A DNA stretch of 64,000 bases from Haloarcula ordinaria (GCF_029338275.1 NZ_CP119789.1:310001-374000), one strand, 5' to 3'; numbered from the stretch's first letter, positions 1 through 8,217 are shown. The notes: a model not told the origin generated them from the sequence alone. A program made the numbers and translations.

Positions 1-759
1 GGCGTGGTGGTCGGCGAAGCCCAGACTCGTTCGGAAGGCGTGGCCGGGGATGAACGCCAGGAAGAGCATCGATGCCAGACCAACGCGTCTGTCGTTGGTC
101 ACGCGGAGCGCCAACGCATAGAGGAGGACGGCAGAGACGAGTGCCGAGACGACGGGATACCACGCGAGTACGTTCCCGATCGCCTCGACACTGCCGCCAA
201 AGAGGCTGGCGACCCACCAGAGCGTCGCGACCATCAGCGGTTCGCCGTTGGTGAGTCCCCCGGCCATGGTAGAGAGCGCCCCGAAGTCGGCCGCGCCGCC
301 GGCTTCAGCGGCGATCTGCTCCACGTGATAACGGTAGAAGTACGGGTCGTTCCCCGAGAGGACGATGTCGTCACCACGGTATATCGAGCCGACGACGTAC
401 ACTCGCGAAACGAACACCACGGCCAACGCCGCGACGAGCAAGCCGACGGCCCGCGGTTCGAACTCGACGCTGGTGAGCGAAGAGACCGAGTTGGCGAAGC
501 TGGTGCCCTGCTGACTGGTTGCGTTCGGTGTCCCACCATCGAGCACCGCTCGAACCGCCCGGGGGTCGGCGACGTGATACTTCCCATCGGTTTTCTCGAC
601 GATACCTTCCGAGACGAGTTCGCCGAACTGGCCCGAGTCGACGGGAACGTCGTCGAAGTCCCAGCCGTCCGTCTCCTCGTCGACGGCGAGGACGGCTTCA
701 GCCGCGGATTTCAGCTCGGGGCGGTCTTCGAGGACGTCGACCCCGGGCTCGTCGTTCAT
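1..759 (-). CDS. STT3/AglB-family oligosaccharyltransferase, N-terminal part (runs off the window)
   Basis: Membrane glycosyltransferase expected to transfer a lipid-linked glycan to asparagines of secreted proteins on the outer face of the membrane. Only the first 253 residues are visible. Residues 1-100 are acidic and soluble and look winged-helix-like; a membrane segment follows at about 104-124; then a loop carries DPYFYRYH (about 138-145), matching the first acidic motif of STT3 proteins. Further hydrophobic segments follow, and the visible end GFADHHA matches the second conserved motif. The start is the ATG 27 nt downstream of a TATA box, so the message is probably leaderless. Whether this is the principal AglB or a paralogue cannot be told from the fragment. 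Confidence 0.8.
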   Translation of the reverse strand, partial: MNDEPGVDVLEDRPELKSAAEAVLAVDEETDGWDFDDVPVDSGQFGELVSEGIVEKTDGKYHVADPRAVRAVLDGGTPNATSQQGTSFANSVSSLTSVEFEPRAVGLLVAALAVVFVSRVYVVGSIYRGDDIVLSGNDPYFYRYHVEQIAAEAGGAADFGALSTMAGGLTNGEPLMVATLWWVASLFGGSVEAIGNVLAWYPVVSALVSAVLLYALALRVTNDRRVGLASMLFLAFIPGHAFRTSLGFADHHA

Positions 760-781
760 GTATCGGTGTGTTGCTGAGGAG

Positions 782-791
782 CGAATAAATC
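782..791 (-). promoter_or_regulatory. TATA box of the STT3/AglB-like gene
   Basis: On the minus strand the sequence reads GATTTATTCGC, centred about 27 nt before the ATG at 759. This is the usual spacing for a leaderless haloarchaeal transcript. Confidence 0.6.
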
Positions 792-900
792 CATCGGGAC
801 GCAGGAGCCAGCCGGAGCTGCGACTGCGATGAGGACGACGACCGTCCCGCTCTCAGACGTTCTCGCGTCCCGCGGGAGCGACTCGTGACGAGCACCGGGT

Positions 901-910
901 GGCTTATTCG
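901..910 (+). promoter_or_regulatory. TATA box of the VanZ-like gene
   Basis: GGCTTATTCG lies about 27 nt before the ATG at 932. It argues for that start rather than the in-frame GTG at 899. Confidence 0.55.
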
Positions 911-931
911 CCGCGACGACGAACCGGGCAC

Positions 932-1309
932 ATGGAACGGTCGGCGACGCGACGGTGGCGTCCAGCCATCGTGTTCGCGCTCCTCCTGCTGGTCACGTCA
1001 CTGGTGCCACTCCCCCAGAACGGGGCCGGAACGGTGCCCGCGCTACTGAGCGTGTCGCTGGACAAGTGGGCTCACGCCGCCGGTTACGGCGCGTTCACCG
1101 TGCTGCTGGCGAGCGGGCGGCGAGCGCAGCGCGCGCGTTCGGTCGCCGCGCTCGTGGCGCTCGCCGTCGCCTACGGGGCGGGCATCGAGGGACTCCAGGC
1201 CCTCACGGCGTCGCGGTCGGCGAGTGGTGCCGATATGCTGGCCAACGGCGTCGGCGCGGTCCTCGCCGGGGTCGCGTGGCGCTGGTCGCGTCGCTCAAAC
1301 CGAGACTGA
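932..1309 (+). CDS. VanZ-like small membrane protein
   Basis: A 125-residue hydrophobic protein with about four membrane segments (residues about 10-28, 45-62, 68-88, 100-117). The pattern LDKWAHAAGYGAFTVLL followed by GxxxEGLQAL and AxMLANGVGAVLAG is typical of VanZ-like/phosphotransbutyrylase-type membrane proteins, whose biochemical role in archaea is unknown. The start at 932 is preferred because of the TATA box 27 nt upstream. It stands alone, divergent from the AglB-like gene and followed at 42 nt by a secreted lipoprotein gene. Confidence 0.72.
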   Translation: MERSATRRWRPAIVFALLLLVTSLVPLPQNGAGTVPALLSVSLDKWAHAAGYGAFTVLLASGRRAQRARSVAALVALAVAYGAGIEGLQALTASRSASGADMLANGVGAVLAGVAWRWSRRSNRD

Positions 1310-1350
1310 GTCACCGGTATCGCCTTTGTGTCGGCGACGAGATACGCCAC

Positions 1351-2739
1351 ATGGTCTCCCGGAGACACTATCTCCGCGTCGCCGGCCTCGCGCTCGCCTC
1401 GGTCGCCGGCTGCGCGAGGCTCGGCGAGCGAGACGGGACGGCGACCGACGGGCCGAGCGGGTCGCCCACGGAGACAGACCGAGAGACGACGTCGAGAACC
1501 GACCGACCGACCGCCAAAGAGACGGACACGAGCGAGTCCGACGGTTCCCGCGCGTGGGAGCCGACCTGGTCGTTCGACGTCGAGTTCGGGAACGTCCTGG
1601 CACTGACTGCCGACGGCACCGACCTCTACGCGACGCTGAGCGACGACGCGGGCCGGTCGGCCGTCGCGAGGGTCGACCGGGCCGGACAACGCCTGGCGTG
1701 GGAAACCGAGTTCCCCGGGGAGGTGGTCACCAGCACCCACCTCCGGCAGACGAACGCCAGGGACAAGTGGAGTCTCACCGTCGCCGACGGGGCGCTGTAC
1801 GTCCTGACCGGGAACATCGCGGAGGACGACGCCTGGACGGCACTGCACGCGCTCGACTCCGAGACGGGCCAGGAACGGTGGTCGGTCCCCCGCGAGAGAG
1901 AGCTGGCGGTCGCCGGCGTCCGCGACGGTACCGTCGTGGTCGGTGGCCTGGAGTTCTTCTTCCCGGATTCGACACACGAACCGACCGAAGAGCCGCTGAC
2001 GACGGTGCTCTACGGTATCGACGCCGCGAGTGGCGACGTGCGCTGGACCCGGGAGTTCACCGCCGTCCAAGCAGCGACGACGGCGACCGATGGCCTGGCC
2101 GTCGCGTCGGCGTCCGGCGTGACGGCGCTCGACCTCGACGGCGGGGAGCGGTGGTCGGAGTCGACGGGTACGGCGCGGACAGTGGTCGCAGTCGGGGACA
2201 GCACCGTGGCCGCGCTCGCGGACGGCGACGGGTCGAGCCTCCGTGCGTTCGGCCCCGAGGGGACCGAGCGCTGGCAGGACCGGCGGCCGGTCGAGGAGTT
2301 CCTGGTCGACGGCGACGTGCTGTACGGACTCGGCGAGGAAACGGTCGCCGTCGAGGCCGACGGCACCGTGGCCTGGCAGGTCGACGGCTACAGTCAGTGG
2401 CCACTGCTCGCACCCGACGGCGACACACTGTACACACGCGCCGCCGTAGGTGCCGACGCCGTCGACGCCTTCTCGCTGCCAGAGGGCGGGCGTCGGTTCC
2501 GCTACGAGACGCCGTCGAACAACGGCTGGCCGGCCGGCGCGACCGACTCGTTCGTCGTCGCCGAGGCCATCACGCCCGAGGAGGCAGACTTCACGAGCCT
2601 GTTCGCCGTCGACGAGCGGTCCGGGGAGCCGATGGCCGTCTTTCGGCCCGCGGACACCGTCTTCGACGTCGCCGGCGTGGGCGACACCGCCTACGCCGGT
2701 ATCGGCGGGCGACTGCTCGCCTTCGAGGGCCCGGGCTGA
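1351..2739 (+). CDS. PQQ-like beta-propeller lipoprotein
   Basis: A 462-residue secreted protein. It starts with SRRHYLRVAGLALASVAGC: a twin-arginine signal followed by a lipobox (VAGC), so it should be exported by Tat and lipid-anchored at Cys21. Residues about 25-65 form a Thr/Ser/Asp-rich linker. The rest is a beta-propeller of PQQ/WD-like repeats with recurring blade ends such as LHALDSETGQERW, YGIDAASGDVRW, VTALDLDGGERW and LRAFGPEGTERW. Such proteins are structural or redox-scaffold propellers; no active-site residues can be assigned and the ligand is unknown. The start is the ATG before the signal peptide; the longer in-frame reading lacks a signal. Confidence 0.8.
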   Translation: MVSRRHYLRVAGLALASVAGCARLGERDGTATDGPSGSPTETDRETTSRTDRPTAKETDTSESDGSRAWEPTWSFDVEFGNVLALTADGTDLYATLSDDAGRSAVARVDRAGQRLAWETEFPGEVVTSTHLRQTNARDKWSLTVADGALYVLTGNIAEDDAWTALHALDSETGQERWSVPRERELAVAGVRDGTVVVGGLEFFFPDSTHEPTEEPLTTVLYGIDAASGDVRWTREFTAVQAATTATDGLAVASASGVTALDLDGGERWSESTGTARTVVAVGDSTVAALADGDGSSLRAFGPEGTERWQDRRPVEEFLVDGDVLYGLGEETVAVEADGTVAWQVDGYSQWPLLAPDGDTLYTRAAVGADAVDAFSLPEGGRRFRYETPSNNGWPAGATDSFVVAEAITPEEADFTSLFAVDERSGEPMAVFRPADTVFDVAGVGDTAYAGIGGRLLAFEGPG

Positions 2740-2787
2740 CGGCGGCTAACGAAGCCGCTTTACGCGCCGGTCGGTTATCCCGGCGTA

Positions 2788-3903
2788 ATGAGCAAGCCCA
2801 GTCCCGACGTCTACGAGCAGGGCAAGGGCATGGACGCCCACAACGCGGTGATGCGCGACATCCGATCGCGCAACGACTCGACGTACGACCCGCGCGAACC
2901 GACCAGAGTCTGGCTCGACGAGGACAACACGCCCGACGGCGTCTACCAGAGCCTGACCATCATCCTCAACACCGGCGGCTGCCGGTGGGCCCGTGCGGGC
3001 GGGTGTACGATGTGTGGCTACGTCGCCGAGAGCGTCGAGGGCGGCAGCGTCGCCCACGAGGACCTGATGGCCCAGATTCAACACTGCCTGGACCACGAGG
3101 CCGAGAACGCGGAAGAGCCGTCGGGCCTCATCAAGATCTACACCTCCGGGAGCTTCCTCGACGAGCGCGAGGTCCCCGCCGAAACTCGGCAGGCCATCGC
3201 CGAGACGTTCGCCGACCGCGAGCGCATCGTCGTCGAGTCGCTGCCCGACTTCGTGCAGGACGACCGGGTCAGCGACTTCGTCGACGTGGGGCTCGAAACC
3301 GACGTCGCCGTGGGACTGGAGACCGCCACGGACCGCGTGCGCCACGACTCGGTGAACAAGTACTTCGACTTCGCGGACTTCGAGGCGGCCTGCGCGGCCG
3401 CTCGGGAGGCCGGTGCCGGCGTGAAGGCCTACCTCCTGATGAAGCCCCCCTTCCTCACCGAGTCGGAGGCCGTCGAAGACATGAAGCGGTCGGTGCGCCG
3501 GTGTGCCGCCGTCGAGGGGTGTCACACCGTCTCGATGAACCCCTGTAACGTCCAGCGCTACACGATGGTCGAGGAGCTGTACCACGACGGTGGCTACCGC
3601 CCGCCGTGGCTCTGGTCGGTCGCTGACGTGCTCGAGTCGACCGCCGACGTCTCCGGAAGCGGAGCGACCGGAGGCTCGTCTGACGGTGAGGACGTCATCG
3701 TCGTCTCGGACCCCGTCGGCCACGGGAGCGACCGCGGACCCCACAACTGCGGCGAGTGCGACGACCGCGTCCAGCGGGCGATCAAGGACTTCGACCTGCG
3801 CCAGGACCCGAGCGTCTTCGAGCAGGTGTCCTGCGAGTGCGAGGCGACGTGGGAGGCCGTGCTGGAACGGGAGAAAGGGTACTCACTGCCGCTCGCACGC
3901 TAA
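2788..3903 (+). CDS. archaeosine biosynthesis radical SAM protein RaSEA
   Basis: A 371-residue radical SAM enzyme. C65, C73 and C76 in GGCRWARAGGCTMCGY form the CX7CX2C cluster motif of the RaSEA family, which works with ArcS to convert preQ0-lysine-modified G15 of tRNA into archaeosine. Length and the C-terminal Cys-rich part (HNCGECDDRV, SCECEATW) fit that family. ArcS is not in this window. A GCTTTACG box about 28 nt upstream supports the ATG as a leaderless start. Residues about 285-310 (Ser/Gly-rich) look like a low-complexity insertion. The family assignment rests on motif and overall resemblance. Confidence 0.8.
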   Translation: MSKPSPDVYEQGKGMDAHNAVMRDIRSRNDSTYDPREPTRVWLDEDNTPDGVYQSLTIILNTGGCRWARAGGCTMCGYVAESVEGGSVAHEDLMAQIQHCLDHEAENAEEPSGLIKIYTSGSFLDEREVPAETRQAIAETFADRERIVVESLPDFVQDDRVSDFVDVGLETDVAVGLETATDRVRHDSVNKYFDFADFEAACAAAREAGAGVKAYLLMKPPFLTESEAVEDMKRSVRRCAAVEGCHTVSMNPCNVQRYTMVEELYHDGGYRPPWLWSVADVLESTADVSGSGATGGSSDGEDVIVVSDPVGHGSDRGPHNCGECDDRVQRAIKDFDLRQDPSVFEQVSCECEATWEAVLEREKGYSLPLAR

Positions 3904-3923
3904 CACAGGCGGTTCGGACCGAT

Positions 3924-4220
3924 TCAGAGCACGTCGTCGGGTTCGTGGGTCGATTGCATCCGTTCGACCTCGCCGGCGTACCGCTCGCGCGTCTCGGCGT
4001 CGTCGACGGTTCCGAGATTGTCCGGTGAGACGGCCATCGAGACCGGCGTCTCGCGATGGTCGCCGGTGTAGGAGGTCAGCGCCCGCTCCTTGCGGAAGTC
4101 CCGCCGGCCGTCCGGCGTCGCGTAGGTGAGGATGATGAGGTTCTGCTCGTCGTCGGAGTAGGTCCGTTCGACGAGCCAGACCCGGACGGTCTCCTGTGTG
4201 GTCGCCTGTTGGTCGTCCAT
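3924..4220 (-). CDS. conserved haloarchaeal hypothetical protein
   Basis: A 98-residue acidic soluble protein starting MDDQQATTQETV. It contains a beta-strand-rich stretch (VRVWLVERTYSDDEQNLIILTYATPDG) and a charged C-terminal helix. No catalytic motif, signal peptide or membrane segment is visible and I do not recognise a function. The ATG at 4220 is preferred over the upstream one because a CCTTTGTC box lies about 27 nt before it. It converges with the RaSEA gene, with 20 nt between the stops. Confidence 0.6.
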   Translation of the reverse strand: MDDQQATTQETVRVWLVERTYSDDEQNLIILTYATPDGRRDFRKERALTSYTGDHRETPVSMAVSPDNLGTVDDAETRERYAGEVERMQSTHEPDDVL

Positions 4221-4280
4221 AGATGTCACTACGGTGAACAGAGACAAAGGGATGTCGGCGATACTCGTTGCGCGAGCGGA

Positions 4281-4299
4281 CCACTTTCACTTTCACTCC
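4281..4299 (-). promoter_or_regulatory. tandem GTGAAA motif upstream of the 98-residue hypothetical gene
   Basis: On the minus strand the tract reads GGAGTGAAAGTGAAAGTGG, a direct repeat of GTGAAA about 60-80 nt before the start at 4220 and upstream of its TATA-like box. It could be an activator site; function is inference. Confidence 0.3.
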
Positions 4300-4495
4300 G
4301 GTAGGGTGGGCCTTTTGTCATCAGGGTCTGTAACGTGTCGTAGGGGCCGCCGGGAATGTCACACGCTCCAGATGGCCCCGTTCCCATCCATCTCCCTTTG
4401 GATTCCAGACGCACCGAGCGCCAGCAGTGAGCGGGAGTAGCGACGCTGCTGGTCGGTGGCACCGCCGTATCGTAACCTGGTCGCAAAACGCGAGA

Positions 4496-5173
4496 TTACT
4501 CCGCGAACCCTTCTAGCGCGCCCTGCCCGTCCGTCCGGCCGAGGTCTTCGAGCGACGCGCGCTCGGGGTGGGGCATCATGACCGCGACGTGGTCGCCCGC
4601 GCCGGTGATGCCGGCGACGGCGTGTTTCGACCCGTTGGGGTTCGCCTCGGGCGTGACGTTGCCGTCCGCGTCGCAGTACCGAAAGAGGATGCGGTTCTCC
4701 GCTTCGAGCTCCTCGAGGCGCTCGTCGGTAATCTCGTAGCGGCCCTCGCCGTGGGCGATGGGGAGTTCGACGACGTCGCCTTCCTCGTAGTGGTTGGTCC
4801 ACGGCGTGTCGGCGTTCTCCACGCGGAGATGGACGTGCTCACACCGGAACCGGGCACTCTCGTTGGTGGTGAACACGCCGGGCGTCAGCGACGACTCACA
4901 GCCGATTTGGGCGCCGTTACAGACGCCAAGGACTGGGATACCTTCGTCGGCAGCGTCCCTGACCGCCTGCATGATAGGCGAGCGGGCGGCCATCGCACCG
5001 GCACGGAGGTAGTCACCGTAGGAGAAGCCACCGGGGAGCATGATACCCTCGACGGCATCCGGGAGCCCGTCCTCGTGCCAGACGAGTTCCGCGTCGAAGC
5101 CCAGCGACTCGAGGGCCTGGACCGAGTCGCGGTCGCAGTTCGAGCCGCCAAACTGTATCACTGCAATCGTCAT
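4496..5173 (-). CDS. purQ: phosphoribosylformylglycinamidine synthase subunit PurQ (glutaminase)
   Basis: A 225-residue class I glutamine amidotransferase that supplies ammonia to PurL in step four of purine synthesis (FGAR to FGAM). The nucleophile Cys85 lies in GVCNGAQIG; the catalytic His is in MMPHPERA near the C-terminus; the glycine-rich LPGGFSYGDYLR is at 46-57. The ATG overlaps the purS stop (ATGA), so the two are translated as a coupled pair. PurL is not in the window. Confidence 0.95.
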   Translation of the reverse strand: MTIAVIQFGGSNCDRDSVQALESLGFDAELVWHEDGLPDAVEGIMLPGGFSYGDYLRAGAMAARSPIMQAVRDAADEGIPVLGVCNGAQIGCESSLTPGVFTTNESARFRCEHVHLRVENADTPWTNHYEEGDVVELPIAHGEGRYEITDERLEELEAENRILFRYCDADGNVTPEANPNGSKHAVAGITGAGDHVAVMMPHPERASLEDLGRTDGQGALEGFAE

Positions 5174-5424
5174 TCGACCTGGTCGACCTCCACGTCGTAG
5201 TCGTGGATGGTCGGGTTCGCCAGCAGGCGTTCGGCCATCTCGTCGGCCCGGTCGGTGGCTTCGTCGGCCGACGCGGCGTCGATGTCGAGTTCGAACACGT
5301 CCGCAGACCGGAGGTCCTCGAGCTCGAAGCCGAGCCGTTCGAGCGAGCGCTGGGTCGTCTCGGCCTCGGGGTCGAGGACGCCCCGCTTGAGTCGGACGGT
5401 CACCGTGGCGGTGTAGACGGTCAT
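5170..5424 (-). CDS. purS: phosphoribosylformylglycinamidine synthase subunit PurS
   Basis: An 84-residue small subunit bridging PurQ and PurL. The sequence MTVYTATVTVRLKRGVLDPEA with the LGF...DLRSADVFELDID pattern is characteristic and the length is normal. The ATG at 5424 has a GAAAACGC-type box about 28 nt upstream, so the transcript starts here. It precedes purQ with a 4-nt overlap. Confidence 0.93.
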   Translation of the reverse strand: MTVYTATVTVRLKRGVLDPEAETTQRSLERLGFELEDLRSADVFELDIDAASADEATDRADEMAERLLANPTIHDYDVEVDQVE

Positions 5425-5462
5425 TACTGGCAAGCGAGCGTGGGGCGGAGAAAACGCTTGTG

Positions 5463-6116
5463 TTATCCCATCGGCGTCCACTCGCGTGGTTGGTCGGGGA
5501 GCCCCTTGACCCGGATTTCGGGGCCGTCGTCGCCCGCGCGGACGTCGATACGGCCGTCGAACGACTGGGCGATGCTGCCGACGACCCGGTCGTCGTGGGC
5601 GTCCGGGTCGAGGACACAGACCCCGAGGCCGTCTGCAGTCCGGATGCGGCTGGTGACGATGTTGACGAATCGGAAGACCGAGCGAACGTCGTCGCTGAAC
5701 ACCAACAGCGGCGTCAGCGTGTAGATGCCCGTCCTGACGGCGTCGTAGCCGCGGGCGTACACCTGCTCGTACTGTGCCGAGTACTCGATGCCGATCCCGG
5801 TGAGGTCGGCGGGCGTCGACACCGACGTGACGAACTCGCCGAGTTCCTCGTCGCTGTTCTGCCCGCAGTCGACGATGCGGACGCGGCCGCCGGAGACGTC
5901 ACAGTCCAGCGAGTCGAACCCCTCCAGTATCTCCCGGGCGCTGGTGTCGGCCGCGACGACGACGACGCCGTCGTTCGGGTCGGCAGCGAGCAGTCGGAGC
6001 GCCGTCTCGCGGGTCCCGTCGAGAATCGGCCCGGTGACCAGGAGGTTCGTCCCCTGGTCGACGGGATTCAGCGGCGTCCCCGGAAACGTGTACCGGCTGT
6101 CGTGGCGCTGGCTCAT
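5463..6116 (-). CDS. RecA-superfamily-like haloarchaeal protein (DUF7504 type)
   Basis: A 217-residue protein with an alternating beta/alpha pattern resembling a RecA/KaiC-like core: NLLVTGPILDGTRETALRLLAA at 24-45 where a Walker A would sit, GVVVVAADTSAREIL at about 50-64, and IRTADGLGVCVLDPD later. No intact GxxxxGK(S/T) is visible, so ATP binding is doubtful. Related haloarchaeal proteins are common next to sensory genes. It starts one nt after the stop of the receiver-GAF gene and must share its transcript, suggesting a signalling pair. The function is unknown. Confidence 0.65.
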   Translation of the reverse strand: MSQRHDSRYTFPGTPLNPVDQGTNLLVTGPILDGTRETALRLLAADPNDGVVVVAADTSAREILEGFDSLDCDVSGGRVRIVDCGQNSDEELGEFVTSVSTPADLTGIGIEYSAQYEQVYARGYDAVRTGIYTLTPLLVFSDDVRSVFRFVNIVTSRIRTADGLGVCVLDPDAHDDRVVGSIAQSFDGRIDVRAGDDGPEIRVKGLPDQPREWTPMG

Positions 6117-6117
6117 C

Positions 6118-6999
6118 TCAATCCGCTCCGGCGCCGACTCGGCGCCGGAGCGAGAGCTGCTCTTCGACTTCGTCGGCGAACCGTCGGAGGTCCTCGCGTT
6201 CCGCCCGGGTGTACGAGCGAGGTTCGTCGTCGATGCAGCAGACCGCGCCCAGCGAGTGGCCCGCCTCGTCGGTGATTCTGGCCCCCGCGTACGAGCGGAT
6301 GCCGAGTTCGACCAGGCGGTCGTTGGCGCTGAAGCGCGGGTCCTCTCTCGTGTCTTCGACGACCATCACCTCGTCGCTGAGAATCGTGTGCGTGCAGATG
6401 GAGTCCTCGCGGGCGAGCGTCCGCCAGTTCGCCCCCTCGCAGGCGACGAACTGCTCGTCGTGCTCGTCGACGAGCCCCACGAAGGCGACGTCGATGTCGA
6501 AGTGCGAGGCGATGAGCGCGGTGAGCCGGCCGAACGTCTCCTCTGCGGCCAGGGCGTCGACGTCGTACTCACGGACGGCGGCGAGCCGGTCGTCTTCCCC
6601 CTCCGGAACCGGGAAGGCGGCCTGTGTCGCCTCGGCGGCCGCGAGCGAGACGACGTCCACGAGTCGCTCACGGGCGTCGGGGACCGACCGCGGGACGTAC
6701 TCGACGACCTGGTCGGGTCGGCCCCGTGGCAGGTCGGCGGGCGATTCGTCGGTAAAGAGAATGCAGACGCAGTCGTTGTGGGCCAGTCGAACCGCGTCGA
6801 CGACGTCGAAGGCATTCCCGTCGGGGAAGCCCAAGGTGGTGACGACGCAGTCGACTGACTCGTCGACGAGCGCTTCGACGTCGGCGACGGAGGTCGCACC
6901 GACGGCGTCGAGGGCTGCGGCGGTCAACGCGTCGACCGTCGCCGTCCGTTCCGTCTCGTCGGGGTCGGCACAGACGACGGTCGGGTGTTCCTCGGGCAC
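6118..6999 (-). CDS. receiver-like plus GAF domain protein (phosphoacceptor Asp missing)
   Basis: A 293-residue cytoplasmic signalling protein. Residues 1-120 follow the CheY fold: the acidic pocket is kept (VVCADPDE, D12/D14) but the position expected to hold the phosphorylated Asp is Thr55 (DCVVTTLGFPDG). Residues about 145-285 are a GAF domain (ALIASHFDIDVAFVGLVDEHDEQFVACEG, later ICTHTILSDEVMVVEDT and GAVCCIDDEPR). No kinase or DNA-binding domain follows. The GTG start lies 27 nt after a CCTAATAGT-type TATA box. It is followed directly by the RecA-like gene. It is probably a phosphorylation-independent sensor. Confidence 0.78.
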   Translation of the reverse strand: MPEEHPTVVCADPDETERTATVDALTAAALDAVGATSVADVEALVDESVDCVVTTLGFPDGNAFDVVDAVRLAHNDCVCILFTDESPADLPRGRPDQVVEYVPRSVPDARERLVDVVSLAAAEATQAAFPVPEGEDDRLAAVREYDVDALAAEETFGRLTALIASHFDIDVAFVGLVDEHDEQFVACEGANWRTLAREDSICTHTILSDEVMVVEDTREDPRFSANDRLVELGIRSYAGARITDEAGHSLGAVCCIDDEPRSYTRAEREDLRRFADEVEEQLSLRRRVGAGAD

Positions 7000-7053
7000 A
7001 CCCTACGGGAAGTCCCCGAACCTAATAGTTGTGCTGCCACCTGCAGGAAAACG

Positions 7054-7064
7054 AAGGTTTTTGC
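7054..7064 (+). promoter_or_regulatory. TATA-like box upstream of the purU uORF
   Basis: AAGGTTTTTGC is about 28-30 nt before the ATG at 7090 and 60 nt before the GTG of the PurU-like gene, so transcription should begin at the short upstream ORF. Confidence 0.5.
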
Positions 7065-7089
7065 TTCGCGCCGGACGAACAGACCGCAA

Positions 7090-7125
7090 ATGAACGATAT
7101 CGAGCACCGGACGTGGTTGGCGTGA
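7090..7125 (+). CDS. leaderless upstream ORF (11 codons) coupled to the PurU-like gene
   Basis: ATG to TGA encodes MNDIEHRTWLA. The TATA-like box is 28 nt before its ATG, placing the transcript 5' end at this codon, and its TGA overlaps the GTG of the next gene (GTGA). This geometry favours ribosome termination and reinitiation on the main ORF. It may serve only as an entry point; peptide function is unknown. Confidence 0.5.
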   Translation: MNDIEHRTWLA

Positions 7126-8096
7126 CCAGGAACCTGACCGAGATTACCGTCATCGGCGACGACGAGACGGGACTCATCGCCGAGGTAACCTCCCTCCTCT
7201 TCGAACGCGGCATCAACATCGAGGACCTGGACCAGGCCGTCCGCGAGGGCGTCTTCCGGATGACGATGCACGTCGACGCCGCCGAGATGGTGACGACGGA
7301 GGAGAAACTCCGCGAGGACCTGACCGAGCTCGGCGAGGAACTCGACGTCGACATCCAGGTCCGGTTCCCCGCGGACCGCGAGACCCAGTCCATCGCCGTC
7401 CTCGTCACCAAGGAGTCCCACTGCCTCGAAGCCCTCTTCGAGTCCTGGGCCAACGGCGACCTCGGCGCGGACATCGAGGTGGTCATCGGCAACCACAGCG
7501 ACCTCCAGCCGCTGGCCGAGAAGTACGACGTGCCGTTCCACGACATCGGCGACGAGAAGGGCACGCCCGACGAGGGCGAACTGCTGGACCTACTGGCCGA
7601 GTACGACGCCGACCTCATCGTCCTCGCGCGGTACATGCGCATCCTCTCACCGGACGTCGTCTTCCGCTACGAGAGCCGCATCATCAACGTCCACCCGAGC
7701 CTGCTCCCGGCGTTCCCAGGGGCCTCGGCGTACATGCAGGCCATCGAGGAGGGCGTCCGCATCGCCGGCGTCACCGCGCACTACGTCACGACGGACCTGG
7801 ACCAGGGCCCCATCATCACCCAGCGGGCCTTCAACGTCCCCGACGACGCCACCGAAGAGGAACTCCAGCAGCTCGGCCAACCGCTCGAGGCCGATGCCCT
7901 GCTCGAGGCCATCAGGCTCCACCTCGACGACGAGGTGACCGTCCACCGCGGCCGGACGAAACTCCGGAACCCGGAAGAGACCGAAGCGCAACTCGGCGCG
8001 CCGGAGGACCTCGACGACCTCAACCCCGACCGGCCCATCGACGGCCTCGGGGCGTTCGTGGCCGGCGACGAGCCGGAGGCCGAAGCGGACGATTAG
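7122..8096 (+). CDS. PurU-like formyltetrahydrofolate deformylase (ACT plus formyltransferase)
   Basis: A 324-residue protein. Residues 1-80 form an ACT domain (LTEITVIGDDETGLIAEVTSLLFERGINIEDLDQ). Residues about 95-275 are a formyl-THF hydrolase/transferase domain with RYMRILSPDVV, the INVHPSLLPAFPGASAY signature carrying the catalytic His, and AHYVTTDLDQGPII with its Asp. A C-terminal acidic tail of about 45 residues is extra. The reaction would be 10-formyl-THF to THF plus formate; in archaea the substrate is unproven. The GTG start is chosen because homologues begin M-T-x-x-L-T-E-I-T and because it overlaps a leaderless upstream ORF. Confidence 0.85.
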   Translation: MTRNLTEITVIGDDETGLIAEVTSLLFERGINIEDLDQAVREGVFRMTMHVDAAEMVTTEEKLREDLTELGEELDVDIQVRFPADRETQSIAVLVTKESHCLEALFESWANGDLGADIEVVIGNHSDLQPLAEKYDVPFHDIGDEKGTPDEGELLDLLAEYDADLIVLARYMRILSPDVVFRYESRIINVHPSLLPAFPGASAYMQAIEEGVRIAGVTAHYVTTDLDQGPIITQRAFNVPDDATEEELQQLGQPLEADALLEAIRLHLDDEVTVHRGRTKLRNPEETEAQLGAPEDLDDLNPDRPIDGLGAFVAGDEPEAEADD

Positions 8097-8217
8097 GCCC
8101 GCGAGTGTCCAGCGGACACTCGATTCGGGCGAGCGGTGGAACCGCGAGCCAGTCCGAACCGCGTAGCGTGTTCGGACACGTAAGCGGTCGGTTCGTTGAA
8201 GCGGACGATTAGGCCCG
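8082..8217. repeat. 20-bp direct repeat duplicating the purU-like 3' end around a palindrome-rich segment
   Basis: The 20 bases at 8082-8101, which include the last codons and stop of the PurU-like gene, recur exactly at 8198-8217. The 96 bp between holds two inverted repeats: 9 bp at 8102-8110/8114-8122 and 8 bp at 8152-8159/8170-8177. It looks like an insertion or slippage duplication. Confidence 0.75.
8102..8122 (+). terminator. hairpin immediately after the PurU-like gene
   Basis: A perfect 9-bp stem CGAGTGTCC/GGACACTCG with a 3-nt loop, 5 nt after the stop codon. No T-tract follows, so it may end or stabilise the transcript rather than act as a classical terminator. Confidence 0.4.

Noticed and set aside
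4..777. Long plus-strand reading frame opposite the AglB-like gene
   Set aside because: High G+C leaves antisense frames open. The minus strand gives hydrophobic segments and STT3 motifs; this frame is Arg/Asp-rich and resembles nothing.
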